From: RHLJ01 sp965242845
GTDB lineage: Bacteria; Bacteroidota; Rhodothermia; Balneolales; Balneolaceae
Direction of reading: 5' to 3'
NCBI GenBank assembly: GCA_965242845.1
Contig: CBDETC010000001.1
Span: 124,001-188,000 of the forward strand
Length of the DNA stretch: 64,000 nucleotides
The notes under the pieces were generated by a model. That model saw nothing but the letters and a program-made list of their open reading frames with translations. It had not been told where the DNA came from and ran no database searches. The position numbers were made by a program, and so were the translations under genes. Of this stretch, positions 39,165-47,955 are shown piece after piece; position 1 is the stretch's first letter, and the number at the start of each line of letters is the position of its first letter.

Positions 39165-41547
39165 TCCCAGTATAGAAAAAGGGGTATTCATCTCACTAGT
39201 TAAAAAAGGAGTTTGGGCGCTGGTATTGCTGACTACACCAGCAATACTATCCGCTCAGGATATAGCTCAAATTGAATATCAAGCCCAGAAGGCGGATGAA
39301 TTTTATCCGTCCAAATTAGACTCTGCAGCTTTTTATGCTAACCAGGCGTTATCATCGATAGAGAACTTGGAGTTAGATACTCCTCTACATGAGGAAATGG
39401 CGGATCTTTTGGGTTTGATCTATCGTCGGCAGGGGAAAACAGAGGAATCAGAAGGTCAGTTTCTAAAAGCAATAGCTCTAAGCAAGGAAAATGGAAATCA
39501 ACAACAGTTAGCCGATTCTTATAACAGAATCGGGTTGCTATATCGTGGAATAGGAAGGTATGATGAGGCCATTGAGTACTACAGGCAGAGTATCAATCTG
39601 AAAAGAGCACTAGATGATATGAGAGGAGTGGCTGGATCTTTCAATAACCTTGGGAATGTATTTCGAGCTCAGGGAAATTCAGACTCTGCTTATGTGAGTT
39701 ATCAACGAAGTATTGATATTAGAGAAGGTTTGGGAGATGAACGTTATCTCTCAAGCGCATTACTAAATATGGGGAATTGGCTGGCAGGAGAGGCTGATTA
39801 TCAAAACGCACTGATCTACTACGAACAATTCAGAGCGATAAAGACTGCATCCGAAGATACAATTGGTCTTTCGATGGTTGTAAATAATATCGGAAACCTA
39901 TACTTCGATTGGGGTCAATATGACCAGGCCCTTTCGAATTATTTAGAAAGCCTTGAATTGGCGTTGGCTTCAAGCCCTGATGATGGGAGACTGCATGCTT
40001 CCAAGTACCTGAATATTGGGGTTGTGTACGAAACCCAGGGCTATCCAGAAGAGGCTATAGAATATTTTGAAAAAGCTTTATGGATTTATGAAGAACATGA
40101 TGATCCGGACAGGAAGGGAGAAGTATTCCAAAACCTTGGGAAAGTCTATGCGGAAATTAATGAGCCTGATTCAGCACTAAAATATTATGATAGGGCCCTG
40201 TTAGAAGTAAATCGCACTAATAATTCTAGCCGTCGAGGAAATTTACTCAGTAATTTGGGGGTGCTTTACAACCAAAAGGGGAATTATGAACAAGGAAGGG
40301 AGTACTTATTAGAAGCGGCAGCTCTGTATGAGATGTCCGAGGACAAAAGAAAATTAGCTGAAGTTTATAACAATCTAGGCGCCTCTTATTTCTATTTAAG
40401 TGACTATCAATCGGCCATCAATTATTATAAAAAAGGCCTGGATTTTGCTAATGAAACCGAATACCTGGAAATACAACGAGGTGCTTCTTTTGGCTTAGCT
40501 GAAGTTTACGGAAGAACGAGAAATTTCGAGCAAGCCTTTGGATATCAGCAGCTGTATGATATGTACAAGGATAGCCTCATGGACTTAGCAAGAGTTGAGG
40601 CAATTGAAGAACTCATCACCAAATATGAAACGGAAAAGGTAGAAGCCCAGAACCAGCTACTAAGAGCTGAAAAAGCGGAAGATGAGGCTATTATTAAACG
40701 CAGGAATGCTGAAAACCGGGCCTTGTTAACAGGAGTGTTTTCCCTGGTTGCGGCTGTGATAGGGATCATAGCATGGTTTCAATATCGAAGCAGGAAGAAA
40801 AGAATCATTGCGGCTCAAAAAGAAACCCTTTATCAAAATGAGATCGATTCCTTGTTAGACAAACAACAGTTAGAATCCATTTCAGCAATGATGGAAGGGC
40901 AGGACAAAGAGCGTAAACGGTTAGCTGCAGAACTTCATGATCGCCTTGGTAGTATCCTGTCCCTTGTTAAACTGTATTTCAGTTCATTGAATGAGGATAT
41001 CAAGGAAAAGCAACCAGAGTTACTTCCTTCTTTTTCAGAAGGAAACCAGTTTTTAGATGATGCCTTCAAAGAAGTGCGTGCACTTATAAAAGAGATGAAG
41101 GAAGGGACATCATCCGGGGAGGGTTTAACCAGAGACCTGGAAACCTTGTTATCGAAGATTACCAAGCTTGGTATAGAGATTAAAAGTCGAATTGAATTGG
41201 ATAAAAAACTAGATACCGTTATTGAAATGAATGTGTACAGAATTATCCAGGAAGCACTTAGTAATTCACTGAAATACTCGAAAGCAAAGATCATCCAGCT
41301 AGAGTTGGACGATCAGGAAGAGTTGACCGTATTGATAAAGGATGATGGCATTGGATTTAATGCTCAAGACCTTCCTGCAGAAGAAGATGCTCCCGAAAGT
41401 TATGGGCTCGAGAATATGGAGAACAGGGTAAGGCTGTTGGGTGGAGATTTTAAACTGGAAACGGAAATGGGAAAAGGTGTTACTATTGATATCCATATCC
41501 CTATTATCCAAAAAGAAGGTATTTGGAGTTCACCAAAACTAAACTGA
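39145..41547 (+). CDS. TPR-containing sensor histidine kinase (NarX/DesK-like)
   Basis: The 800-residue kinase has a signal peptide or N-terminal anchor (about 20-38), at least eight TPR repeats in the periplasmic or sensory part (about 45-480; e.g. YNRIGLLYRGIGRYDEAIEY, FNNLGNVFRAQGNSDSAYVS), a coiled coil (about 490-525), one membrane helix (about 530-549) and a C-terminal HisKA_3/HATPase core. The phosphoacceptor is His598 in AELHDRLGS; the ATP-binding N box is IIQEALSNSLKYS and the G box DDGIGFN. It is 1 base upstream of its response regulator. The signal it senses is unknown; TPRs suggest a protein partner. Confidence 0.92.
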   Translation: MKQKRNSPSIEKGVFISLVKKGVWALVLLTTPAILSAQDIAQIEYQAQKADEFYPSKLDSAAFYANQALSSIENLELDTPLHEEMADLLGLIYRRQGKTEESEGQFLKAIALSKENGNQQQLADSYNRIGLLYRGIGRYDEAIEYYRQSINLKRALDDMRGVAGSFNNLGNVFRAQGNSDSAYVSYQRSIDIREGLGDERYLSSALLNMGNWLAGEADYQNALIYYEQFRAIKTASEDTIGLSMVVNNIGNLYFDWGQYDQALSNYLESLELALASSPDDGRLHASKYLNIGVVYETQGYPEEAIEYFEKALWIYEEHDDPDRKGEVFQNLGKVYAEINEPDSALKYYDRALLEVNRTNNSSRRGNLLSNLGVLYNQKGNYEQGREYLLEAAALYEMSEDKRKLAEVYNNLGASYFYLSDYQSAINYYKKGLDFANETEYLEIQRGASFGLAEVYGRTRNFEQAFGYQQLYDMYKDSLMDLARVEAIEELITKYETEKVEAQNQLLRAEKAEDEAIIKRRNAENRALLTGVFSLVAAVIGIIAWFQYRSRKKRIIAAQKETLYQNEIDSLLDKQQLESISAMMEGQDKERKRLAAELHDRLGSILSLVKLYFSSLNEDIKEKQPELLPSFSEGNQFLDDAFKEVRALIKEMKEGTSSGEGLTRDLETLLSKITKLGIEIKSRIELDKKLDTVIEMNVYRIIQEALSNSLKYSKAKIIQLELDDQEELTVLIKDDGIGFNAQDLPAEEDAPESYGLENMENRVRLLGGDFKLETEMGKGVTIDIHIPIIQKEGIWSSPKLN

Positions 41548-41548
41548 T

Positions 41549-42202
41549 ATGGCCCAGGTAATTCTTGTTGATGATCACAAAGTATTCCTCCAGGGGGTAG
41601 AAGCATTGCTATCTCGTGATGAGAATATCGAAATACTGGGAACATTCACTAATGGATTGGATCTGATGAGATTCCTTGCTAGTGGAGCCCTGCCGGATGT
41701 TTTACTTCTTGATATCGAGATGGGCAAACCAAATGGAGTTGAAATAGCAGAAAATGTGTTACAGCAATACCCTTCCATTAAGGTGGTAATGTTGAGTACC
41801 TATTTTAGTGAAGAATTTATTAGTCAGTTAATGGAAGGTGGGCTTTCTGGCTATTTATTGAAGAGTATTGGTTTCCCTGAACTGAAGGCAGCCATCAAAG
41901 ATGTAGCTGCAGGTAGTTTTGCATTTAGCCCTGAAGTGATGGAAGTAATTGTTAAAGGGTACAAGTCTTCCTCAGTTTCCTCAGAGGCAAAAGAAGGAGA
42001 AGAGTCGGGGCAGCTATCTCAAAGGGAAGTTGAACTCATTCGATTGATAGCAGAGGAGCTGACAATGAAAGAAATTGCAGAGCAGTTGTTCCTTAGCGAG
42101 CATACGGTAAAGACCCATCGAAAGAATATCATGGCCAAACTGGATGTGAAGAATACAGCCGGGTTAATTAAGAAAGCCTTTATTCTTGGTTTGATTGAAT
42201 AG
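41549..42202 (+). CDS. NarL/FixJ-type response regulator
   Basis: A 217-residue two-domain regulator. The receiver domain has the acidic pocket DDH (8-9) and phosphoacceptor Asp55 in LLLDIEMG; the C-terminal LuxR-type helix-turn-helix (about 150-210) reads LSQREVELIRLIAEELTMKE and LSEHTVKTHRKNI. It is the cognate partner of the kinase encoded directly upstream. DNA targets are unknown; no repeated site was seen in its own promoter. Confidence 0.94.
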   Translation: MAQVILVDDHKVFLQGVEALLSRDENIEILGTFTNGLDLMRFLASGALPDVLLLDIEMGKPNGVEIAENVLQQYPSIKVVMLSTYFSEEFISQLMEGGLSGYLLKSIGFPELKAAIKDVAAGSFAFSPEVMEVIVKGYKSSSVSSEAKEGEESGQLSQREVELIRLIAEELTMKEIAEQLFLSEHTVKTHRKNIMAKLDVKNTAGLIKKAFILGLIE

Positions 42203-42207
42203 CTCCA

Positions 42208-42286
42208 AGTCATCCTGAGCATACTTGCGAAGGATCATAGTGAGAAATAAACCCTTAGATTCTTCGGCAGTAGCCTCAGAATGACT
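42208..42286. repeat. 79-bp intergenic element with terminal inverted repeats
   Basis: AGTCATCCTGAG (42208-42219) and CTCAGAATGACT (42275-42286) are complementary in 11 of 12 positions. Inside lie CGAAGGATC and GATTCTTCGGC, which can also pair imperfectly. The element fills the convergent gap between the response regulator and acetyltransferase genes. It looks like a non-autonomous dispersed repeat and shares its GTCATxCTG ends with the hairpin at 4957. Confidence 0.7.
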
Positions 42287-42288
42287 AT

Positions 42289-42792
42289 TTAGTTAGGGGC
42301 TGGGTGTTGATAATTGACTTGCCAGTACCCAACATCCAGCCATCGATCGAATTTAGTTCCCATTTTGGGAAAGTGAGCCACTTTCTTCATCCCAAACTTT
42401 TCATGCAGCGCAATGCTTGCATCGTTTGGAAGGGTGATAACAGCAATGATAACAAGCATACCTGCTTCTTTGAGTTTATCGAAGAGGGCTGAATAGAGCT
42501 TAGTTCCCCAGCCTTTGGTAATTACAGAAGGGGAGATATAAATTGAAACTTCACAGGTAAATCGATAACCATCACGAGGGTTCCAAAGTCCGGAGTATGC
42601 ATATCCTATAATTTCACCATCTTCTTCAGCCACCAGCCAAAAATGCCCGGAGTCCTGTGTCTTTTTGATTTTGCCAGCATAGAAGGAGGGAGGAACAGTT
42701 TCGTATTCCATGGTGGCACCGGAATGCTCTACATAGTAATTGTAGATATCAGTAATGGCTGGGGCGTCCAGTTCTGTAGCTTCCCGGATCAT
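42289..42792 (-). CDS. GNAT N-acetyltransferase, Pat/MddA-like
   Basis: A 167-residue acetyltransferase of the phosphinothricin/methionine-sulfoximine acetyltransferase type: IREATELDAPAITDIYNYYV at the start, GYAYSGLWNPRDGYRFTCEVSIYI as the core strands, KGWGTKLYSAL as the acetyl-CoA loop (the usual GxGxxL is WGTKL) and IALHEKFGMKKVAHF. It probably acetylates small amino compounds. It is 6 bases downstream of the DUF1080 gene on the minus strand. Confidence 0.88.
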   Translation of the reverse strand: MIREATELDAPAITDIYNYYVEHSGATMEYETVPPSFYAGKIKKTQDSGHFWLVAEEDGEIIGYAYSGLWNPRDGYRFTCEVSIYISPSVITKGWGTKLYSALFDKLKEAGMLVIIAVITLPNDASIALHEKFGMKKVAHFPKMGTKFDRWLDVGYWQVNYQHPAPN

Positions 42793-42798
42793 GTGTCA

Positions 42799-43542
42799 CT
42801 ACAATTCCTTAATTCGGATGTTTTTGAAGGCTACATAATCTCCATGGTCCTGCAGGCTGATATGACCAACGCTTGATTTCCCCCAATCAGGGAAGTGTTT
42901 TGAAAACTTACTTTTAATATAGGCCTGTTGCCATTGCGGACTTCCTTCGGTGAACTCCAAAACTTTTATGCCATTTAACCAGTGTTCAACTCTACCATTT
43001 TCATAAACCAGACGCACTTTATTCCACTCTCCGGGTGGGTTCAATTGCTTAACCGTAGTATCTGGTGCAAACATATCATAGTTAGCAGCAGTCAGCCGAT
43101 GGGGGAGATACTCAGAAGCAGAATCCACATCATCTAGTAACTGGTATTCCGGAGCTGTCTCAAAGTCATTATTGTACTTCGAGTCTTCAATAACATGATA
43201 CATGATGCCACTATTTCCGCCGCGGCTCATTCTGTATTCTAATTCGAGCACAAAATTCCCGAACTGTTGCTCAGTAATGATGGACTTACCAAAACCAGTA
43301 TTTTTGTTTACATCATTTCCGTCTTTCGAAATAATGATCGCTCCTTCTTCTATCTGCCATTTAGGGTTAATAGTGTCCGAGTTGTATTCTTTCCAGCCTT
43401 CGAAGCTTTCACCATCAAATAGGGATATCCATTCTGACTCGGCTTCCGCCTCTGTTTCTACAGCTTGTTGTTTTGATTCATCGGTACAAAAAGAGACAAG
43501 TAGAGAGAATAATAGAAGAGATAGAATGTTGCGAAAGTTCAT
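42799..43542 (-). CDS. DUF1080 (3-keto-disaccharide hydrolase-like) lipoprotein
   Basis: From the ATG at 43542 the product is 247 residues with a lipoprotein signal (LVSFC). Upstream in-frame starts exist (ATG 43563, TTG 43593), but they only add a polar extension. The mature domain is the DUF1080 concanavalin-like jelly roll: WISLFDGESFEGWKEY, FVLELEYRMSRGGNSGIMYH, PEYQLLDD and NKVRLVYENGRVEHWLNG. Such proteins hydrolyse 3-keto-glycosides in Bacteroidota or bind glycans. It is preceded by a methyltransferase gene and followed by an acetyltransferase gene. Confidence 0.88.
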   Translation of the reverse strand: MNFRNILSLLLFSLLVSFCTDESKQQAVETEAEAESEWISLFDGESFEGWKEYNSDTINPKWQIEEGAIIISKDGNDVNKNTGFGKSIITEQQFGNFVLELEYRMSRGGNSGIMYHVIEDSKYNNDFETAPEYQLLDDVDSASEYLPHRLTAANYDMFAPDTTVKQLNPPGEWNKVRLVYENGRVEHWLNGIKVLEFTEGSPQWQQAYIKSKFSKHFPDWGKSSVGHISLQDHGDYVAFKNIRIKEL

Positions 43543-43589
43543 GTGCAGAGAGTTAGTTTTCATGAGGGTAAGGGAATGATAACTTTGTT

Positions 43590-44249
43590 TCAAGTAGCTT
43601 TGGCAATGAATACCGTAAACTTCGGGATAATACGCTTCTCCAAAATTTCTACTTCTGCTTCTGTTTCTTCAATCACCTCGTCTATTTCAAAATGATGTTC
43701 TTGCAGCCAGTTTAGAATTTTTTCGTTGCTAATAAATTCGAAGTTGTATTTAGTACTTGGGTATTGCTTCAAGCATTGTTCCGGACGAATGGCAACGGCC
43801 AGCAAACCTCCTGGCTTCAATACTCTTTTGAATTCCTTTAGAATTGCAGAAGGATTATCCCAGAAATAAACAGTGTTTACGGTAAACAATCGATCGATTA
43901 TTTGATCATCAAATGGCAATTCATGAGCTGCTCCAACATAAAATTTGGCCGCTTGTTGCTCGACATGAGTTTTATTTACTGACGAAGCAAGCTGTACCAT
44001 ATCATCAGAATAATCAACACCAACGTAGGTTAATTCTCCTGCCTGCTTGAGGACATGTGGTACAAAGAATCCATTTCCCATGCCGATCTCGAGAATTGTA
44101 TTTCCATCTTCGATTTGAAGCGCCTTAATAGTAGCCAGGTTCATTAACTCATTGCTTTTATTCATTGCATAAGCCACCTCGTTCCCAAATTCTCCACTTG
44201 GTTTTCGGAGCTGTGCAGCTACTTCTTTTAAGAAAGATTCGTCAGGCAT
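43590..44249 (-). CDS. SAM-dependent methyltransferase
   Basis: A 219-residue class I methyltransferase. The SAM-binding motif I is ILEIGMGNGFFVPH, motif II VGVDYSDDMVQLA, and ELPFDDQIIDRLFTVNTVYFW and LKEFKRVLKPGGLLAVAI follow, as in the UbiE/Methyltransf_11 group. The substrate is unknown. The N-terminus (SFLKEVAAQLRKPSGEFG) is typical of small-molecule methyltransferases of this size. Confidence 0.88.
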   Translation of the reverse strand: MPDESFLKEVAAQLRKPSGEFGNEVAYAMNKSNELMNLATIKALQIEDGNTILEIGMGNGFFVPHVLKQAGELTYVGVDYSDDMVQLASSVNKTHVEQQAAKFYVGAAHELPFDDQIIDRLFTVNTVYFWDNPSAILKEFKRVLKPGGLLAVAIRPEQCLKQYPSTKYNFEFISNEKILNWLQEHHFEIDEVIEETEAEVEILEKRIIPKFTVFIAKAT

Positions 44250-44256
44250 TTTTTTC

Positions 44257-44290
44257 TTTCAAAATACGATGTGAGTTTAATTACCTTTGT
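44257..44290 (+). promoter_or_regulatory. Candidate Bacteroidota-type promoter
   Basis: TACCTTTG (44283-44290, followed by T) fits TAnnTTTGY exactly; TTTC at 44257-44260 is a partial -33 box 22 bases upstream. The leader to the ATG at 44308 would be about 12 bases. Confidence 0.45.
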
Positions 44291-44307
44291 TCAAAAGTTG
44301 AAAAAAG

Positions 44308-44904
44308 ATGGCGATTCGATCACTTAATGAGTTCGAAGTAAAATCTATGATAGCGAATAATATCTGGAGTGAAGACTGTCCGCTGCACTTTTCCAGATTG
44401 AGGCTTGTGAAGATTGATTATATCGGGTTTGATGATCAGCATCATACATCCTCCATGGTTGTTTTGGATAGCATATCTGAGCAAGTGTCATCAATATTTC
44501 AAGAACTACTGGCTATTTCATTTCCTATCTACAGTATGCTTCCAATGGAAGAGTTTAAAGGAGATGATGTGGCTTCGATGGAAGGGAATAACTCATCAGC
44601 ATTTAATGGTCGAAGGATCATGAATACGGATCGATGGAGCAGTCATGCTTATGGTTGTGCAATCGATATCAATCCAGTTCAGAACCCATATTTACTTTTG
44701 GATAAAGACCAATCAAGTATCAAGGTATATCCTAATAAGGGAATGGAGTTCATAAACAGGAACTCTATACGGAAGGGTATGGTAGAGCCGATCGTGTCGA
44801 TTTTTGAGAAATACGGATTTACAGACTGGGGAGGAAATTGGGAGCACAAACCTGACTACCATCACTTCCAGCTACCATGGGAAGCAATCCATAAGCTAGT
44901 TTAG
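44308..44904 (+). CDS. M15-family D-Ala-D-Ala carboxypeptidase-like protein
   Basis: A 198-residue peptidase of the VanY-like M15 group. The zinc motif is SSHAYGCAIDIN with His113 and Asp120, and the third ligand and active site come from DYHHFQLPW (His185/His186). No signal peptide is visible, so either export is non-classical or it acts in the cytoplasm or on phage-like targets. The family cleaves D-amino-acid peptides of peptidoglycan. A promoter-like element lies just upstream; the gene converges on a small lipoprotein gene. Confidence 0.85.
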   Translation: MAIRSLNEFEVKSMIANNIWSEDCPLHFSRLRLVKIDYIGFDDQHHTSSMVVLDSISEQVSSIFQELLAISFPIYSMLPMEEFKGDDVASMEGNNSSAFNGRRIMNTDRWSSHAYGCAIDINPVQNPYLLLDKDQSSIKVYPNKGMEFINRNSIRKGMVEPIVSIFEKYGFTDWGGNWEHKPDYHHFQLPWEAIHKLV

Positions 44905-44914
44905 CTTTTCTGAA

Positions 44915-45322
44915 TCAATCCGAGTCATTGTTATGACGATAAGCTCTTAGCTCTCCTACACTGAAATCAGGGTAATTTGAGGCTGGGTATTGAGAATCAT
45001 TAAACCTCAATTGCCACCCGGTAGTTTGATCAGGCCCAAGAGAAAAGGTGAAAGAAGTATTATCTCCCCCCATTTTGAATGAAGAGCTGGCATCTCTGAA
45101 AAAAGATCCATCTATGTACCAAATAGGACTAATACTGGAGTTGCCTGTATTTGTAATAGTGCCAGTGGCACGGAATTCATTTCCGAATACATAAGTGGAG
45201 TCTACAGAAATCACCACATTTTGAATAACAAATACATCTTCGCTGCCAGTAACTGGCGATGATTCACAACTTAAAACTACGAGTGCAACAAGAATAGAAA
45301 GGGCTGCAGAAAATTGCTTCAT
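44915..45322 (-). CDS. Small FxLYD-like lipoprotein
   Basis: A 135-residue lipoprotein (lipobox VVLSC, Cys19) whose mature part is a single beta-sandwich (FVIQNVVISVDSTYVFGNEF, ATGTITNTGNSSISPIWYI, FTFSLGPDQTTGWQLRF). The TxTNTGN motif is typical of FxLYD or DUF3426-like domains of secreted proteins. The function is unknown. It lies 52 bases upstream of the ostA-like stop but on the same strand. Confidence 0.75.
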   Translation of the reverse strand: MKQFSAALSILVALVVLSCESSPVTGSEDVFVIQNVVISVDSTYVFGNEFRATGTITNTGNSSISPIWYIDGSFFRDASSSFKMGGDNTSFTFSLGPDQTTGWQLRFNDSQYPASNYPDFSVGELRAYRHNNDSD

Positions 45323-45374
45323 GACCTGATTTTTTGTTCCCGGTTAAGTTAACTGAAAAAGCTTTTCTCAAAAA

Positions 45375-46790
45375 TTAATTTTTCTCTGAGGCTTTGAGCT
45401 CCAAAAAATTAACAAATCGGGTAGGTAACGTAAAAGGCCTCTCTTTAGGTATAGGTTCCCATTTCGGCATAGGACTTGAGGTGGTTTTCTGAGGGCGCAA
45501 TTCAGGGTCCCATTGAAAACCATCTAACTTTCTGGAAGCTAACTCTGCGTACTCTGGAAGGAAATATCCCTGGTTTTTCCCCATTTTGGCCTGTGTTAAC
45601 TCTCCATTCTCAAAATAAAGAATAGTCTGTGGCGATGTGCTTTCCATTGCACCATCGGCATCTCCAGCTTCATTTTTTGTGTGGTATAAAATTTCACTAT
45701 TTGGATGGATGAGTATCTGGGAAACTTCTCCCTGATCAAAAAAAGCAATCAAGGAATCCCCTTTGAGTTGATGCAGACGACCAGTTGCAGAATCTTCCTG
45801 AACCGCAAAGGCGCCAATGTAGGATTTTAGCTTCTTGACTCTATTGCTATCCAATTGTACCTCAATAAATGGCCCCGTTAGCTGAATTCGTTTATGCCAG
45901 GCTTTAGGTGACCCATCCAGCTCAAAGAGTTCAGTTTCAGAATCATAGAATAGAGAGTCGGACAAAGAGGAGAAGTTCTCGGACCAGACGGATACATCTA
46001 TAAATCCGCTTATGGTTGATGAGGAGTCATTTTCGAGCATTAAGAGTTCACGTGCATAGATGTGGGTGGTATCGGAAGTAGTAGAATCGGTATCAATTTT
46101 TCTGAGATATCCATTCCCCTCTACATATCTTCGACCGGTTGAATCCGCTTCCAGGAAGTCTCCGGTTAATAATCCATCATTAGTACTGTCTACTACAAAT
46201 ACATTACTGTATAGTTGAAGGAACTCCCTCTCACGATTTATAAACAAACTATCTCCCTCTGCATACTGAGCTGAGTCTGAGATCTGTACATGGTTTCTAA
46301 ATACAGCGCTGTCCTGGTTTTGGAAATAAACTCCCCGGTAAGCAGTAAGAACTCCATCTTCATCTTCAAGTCGTATTCCATCTCTAAAATAGGCTACCTT
46401 TGAAGCGAAATTATAATCCACTGCGTTTCCAAACAGGGTGGTGCTATCCTGAAGAATCACGACTCTGCCTCGAAGTTTACTCAACTCCTGGTTTGTGTAG
46501 TAATAAAGAGTATCTGTCCAGATGTTTTCTGTGGAGGTATCTATCTGGATGTTGCCGAAAGCGCGGAGCTCATTTTTATTGATGAATTGCCAGGCGCTGT
46601 CGCATACCATAGTTACATCCCCAAGACTCATGCGAGCGTTGTAAATTTTCCGGATTTGCTCTCCATCAATTGTTTCTAGTCTGGCGGACTCAAAACGCTG
46701 AAGTGTGACGATATTTTGAGCCAAAATATCAATCGAAGAAGCAGCTACTCCAACCAGGATAAGAAATGCTATGGGTAAACAACGCTTCAC
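45375..46790 (-). CDS. OstA-like periplasmic LPS-transport protein
   Basis: A 471-residue exported protein (signal about 1-24) with repeating OstA/LptA-like beta-taco strands: FESARLETIDGEQIRKIYNA, MSLGDVTMVCDSAWQFINKN, ELRAFGNIQIDT, KLRGRVVILQDSTTLFGNAVD. It corresponds to the OstA_2 type of Bacteroidota and should form part of the lipopolysaccharide bridge with LptC. The start is GTG at 46790, overlapping the TAG stop of lptC by one base (TAGTG), so translation is coupled. The proline/lysine-rich tail (about 420-471) is not conserved in the motif. Confidence 0.85.
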   Translation of the reverse strand: MKRCLPIAFLILVGVAASSIDILAQNIVTLQRFESARLETIDGEQIRKIYNARMSLGDVTMVCDSAWQFINKNELRAFGNIQIDTSTENIWTDTLYYYTNQELSKLRGRVVILQDSTTLFGNAVDYNFASKVAYFRDGIRLEDEDGVLTAYRGVYFQNQDSAVFRNHVQISDSAQYAEGDSLFINREREFLQLYSNVFVVDSTNDGLLTGDFLEADSTGRRYVEGNGYLRKIDTDSTTSDTTHIYARELLMLENDSSSTISGFIDVSVWSENFSSLSDSLFYDSETELFELDGSPKAWHKRIQLTGPFIEVQLDSNRVKKLKSYIGAFAVQEDSATGRLHQLKGDSLIAFFDQGEVSQILIHPNSEILYHTKNEAGDADGAMESTSPQTILYFENGELTQAKMGKNQGYFLPEYAELASRKLDGFQWDPELRPQKTTSSPMPKWEPIPKERPFTLPTRFVNFLELKASEKN

Positions 46791-47341
46791 TAGTCTATAA
46801 CTACCTGTCCTCCGCCTTCATTGAGTGTATAATTGGTGAGATCAGTATCTCCAACGAATCCATTTGCTGCAATACTATCCGGGGGAGCAATAAAAATTAC
46901 AAACTCAGGGGTACTAACCTTGTCATTATTTCTATCCCATTTTAGATATTCTGATCTAAGTTTGCGAGCGTCATTAGTGAGTACCCGGACATTGCCAAAC
47001 ATCTCAAAAATACCTTCATCTGGTCTGTAAACAGCACTATCACAATCCACACTACTTTTGAAGGAACCGTCTTTATCAAAGATTTCTATAAATACAGGTC
47101 CGCTTATTTTTGTTTGGTGTCTTTCAGAATCCTTAATAGTCGCTGAATAGCTTCCAGTAAGATTTAAACTTCTGTTTCCATCCTCAAGAATCTTCATAGA
47201 TACTCCCCAACTTTCGGTGGTAGTAAGTAGGGAATCTGCTAATGCATTTCGTATCTGCTGCGTGTCGTACTCGGAGAGTTTTGAACAGTTTAATGAGACG
47301 AAAATGAATAAAAGAGGGAGAATGAGTTTATGTGGTTCCAA
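46790..47341 (-). CDS. lptC: LPS export protein LptC, lipoprotein form
   Basis: The product matches the LptC/DUF1239 group of Bacteroidota: a short anchor followed by a beta-taco domain (WGVSMKILEDGNRSLNLTGS, GPVFIEIFDKDGSFKS, EGIFEMFGNVRVLTNDARKL, EYLKWDRNNDKV). I start it at TTG 47341 (183 residues) because it gives a compact lipoprotein signal with lipobox VSLNC and has AGGAG 9 bases upstream; an ATG at 47392 would add 17 residues and overlap upp by 65 bases. It overlaps upp by 14 bases and abuts the ostA-like gene. Confidence 0.82.
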   Translation of the reverse strand: MEPHKLILPLLFIFVSLNCSKLSEYDTQQIRNALADSLLTTTESWGVSMKILEDGNRSLNLTGSYSATIKDSERHQTKISGPVFIEIFDKDGSFKSSVDCDSAVYRPDEGIFEMFGNVRVLTNDARKLRSEYLKWDRNNDKVSTPEFVIFIAPPDSIAANGFVGDTDLTNYTLNEGGGQVVID

Positions 47342-47954
47342 AATATCGGTCTCCTGCGTCTCCAAGGCCAGGTACGATAAAGGCATGTTCATTCAGCCTC
47401 TCATCAATGGCAGCAGTAATAATTGGAACATCCGGATGATCGGATTGGAGCCGTTCAATTCCTTCCGGAGCGGCGATAAGGCAAACAAATTTAATTGTCT
47501 TTGCACCATTTTCTTTGAGAAACGAAATAGCATGGCTACCACTACCTCCGGTAGCCAGCATCGGGTCAACTACCAGGTTGTACGCATCCTCAATACCATG
47601 AGGGAGATTATCATAGTAGTTAACAGGCTCATGAGTTTCTTCGTCTCGGTAAACTCCTACATGCCCGACTTTAGCTTCAGGCATGAAGTTTACGATTCCA
47701 TCTACAAGACTTAGTCCAGCTCTGAGGATGGGGATTACAACAACTTCGGGGCCAGGAACGAAGCCCTTCGTTTTTTGAATAGGAGTTTCTATTACTGTTT
47801 CATCGAGAGGGAGATCTGATAATGAATGATAGGCAAGTATCACCCCAATGTTAGACATTGCACGCCGAAAGGCTGCGGTATGAGTGTCTTTGTCCCTTAA
47901 GAAAGTAAGATAGCGATCTACAATAGGGTGATTAATTACCGTTACGTTTTCCAT
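47328..47954 (-). CDS. upp: Uracil phosphoribosyltransferase
   Basis: A 208-residue enzyme that makes UMP from uracil and PRPP in pyrimidine salvage. The PRPP-binding motif is VVDPMLATGGSGSHA, with the uracil-binding C-terminal GLGDAGDRYFGT and the N-terminal VVIPILRAGLSLVDG. Length and motifs are standard. It sits between the AGCS symporter gene (1 base apart) and lptC (overlap), a mixture of functions in one transcription unit. Confidence 0.95.
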   Translation of the reverse strand: MENVTVINHPIVDRYLTFLRDKDTHTAAFRRAMSNIGVILAYHSLSDLPLDETVIETPIQKTKGFVPGPEVVVIPILRAGLSLVDGIVNFMPEAKVGHVGVYRDEETHEPVNYYDNLPHGIEDAYNLVVDPMLATGGSGSHAISFLKENGAKTIKFVCLIAAPEGIERLQSDHPDVPIITAAIDERLNEHAFIVPGLGDAGDRYFGTT

Positions 47955-47955
47955 A

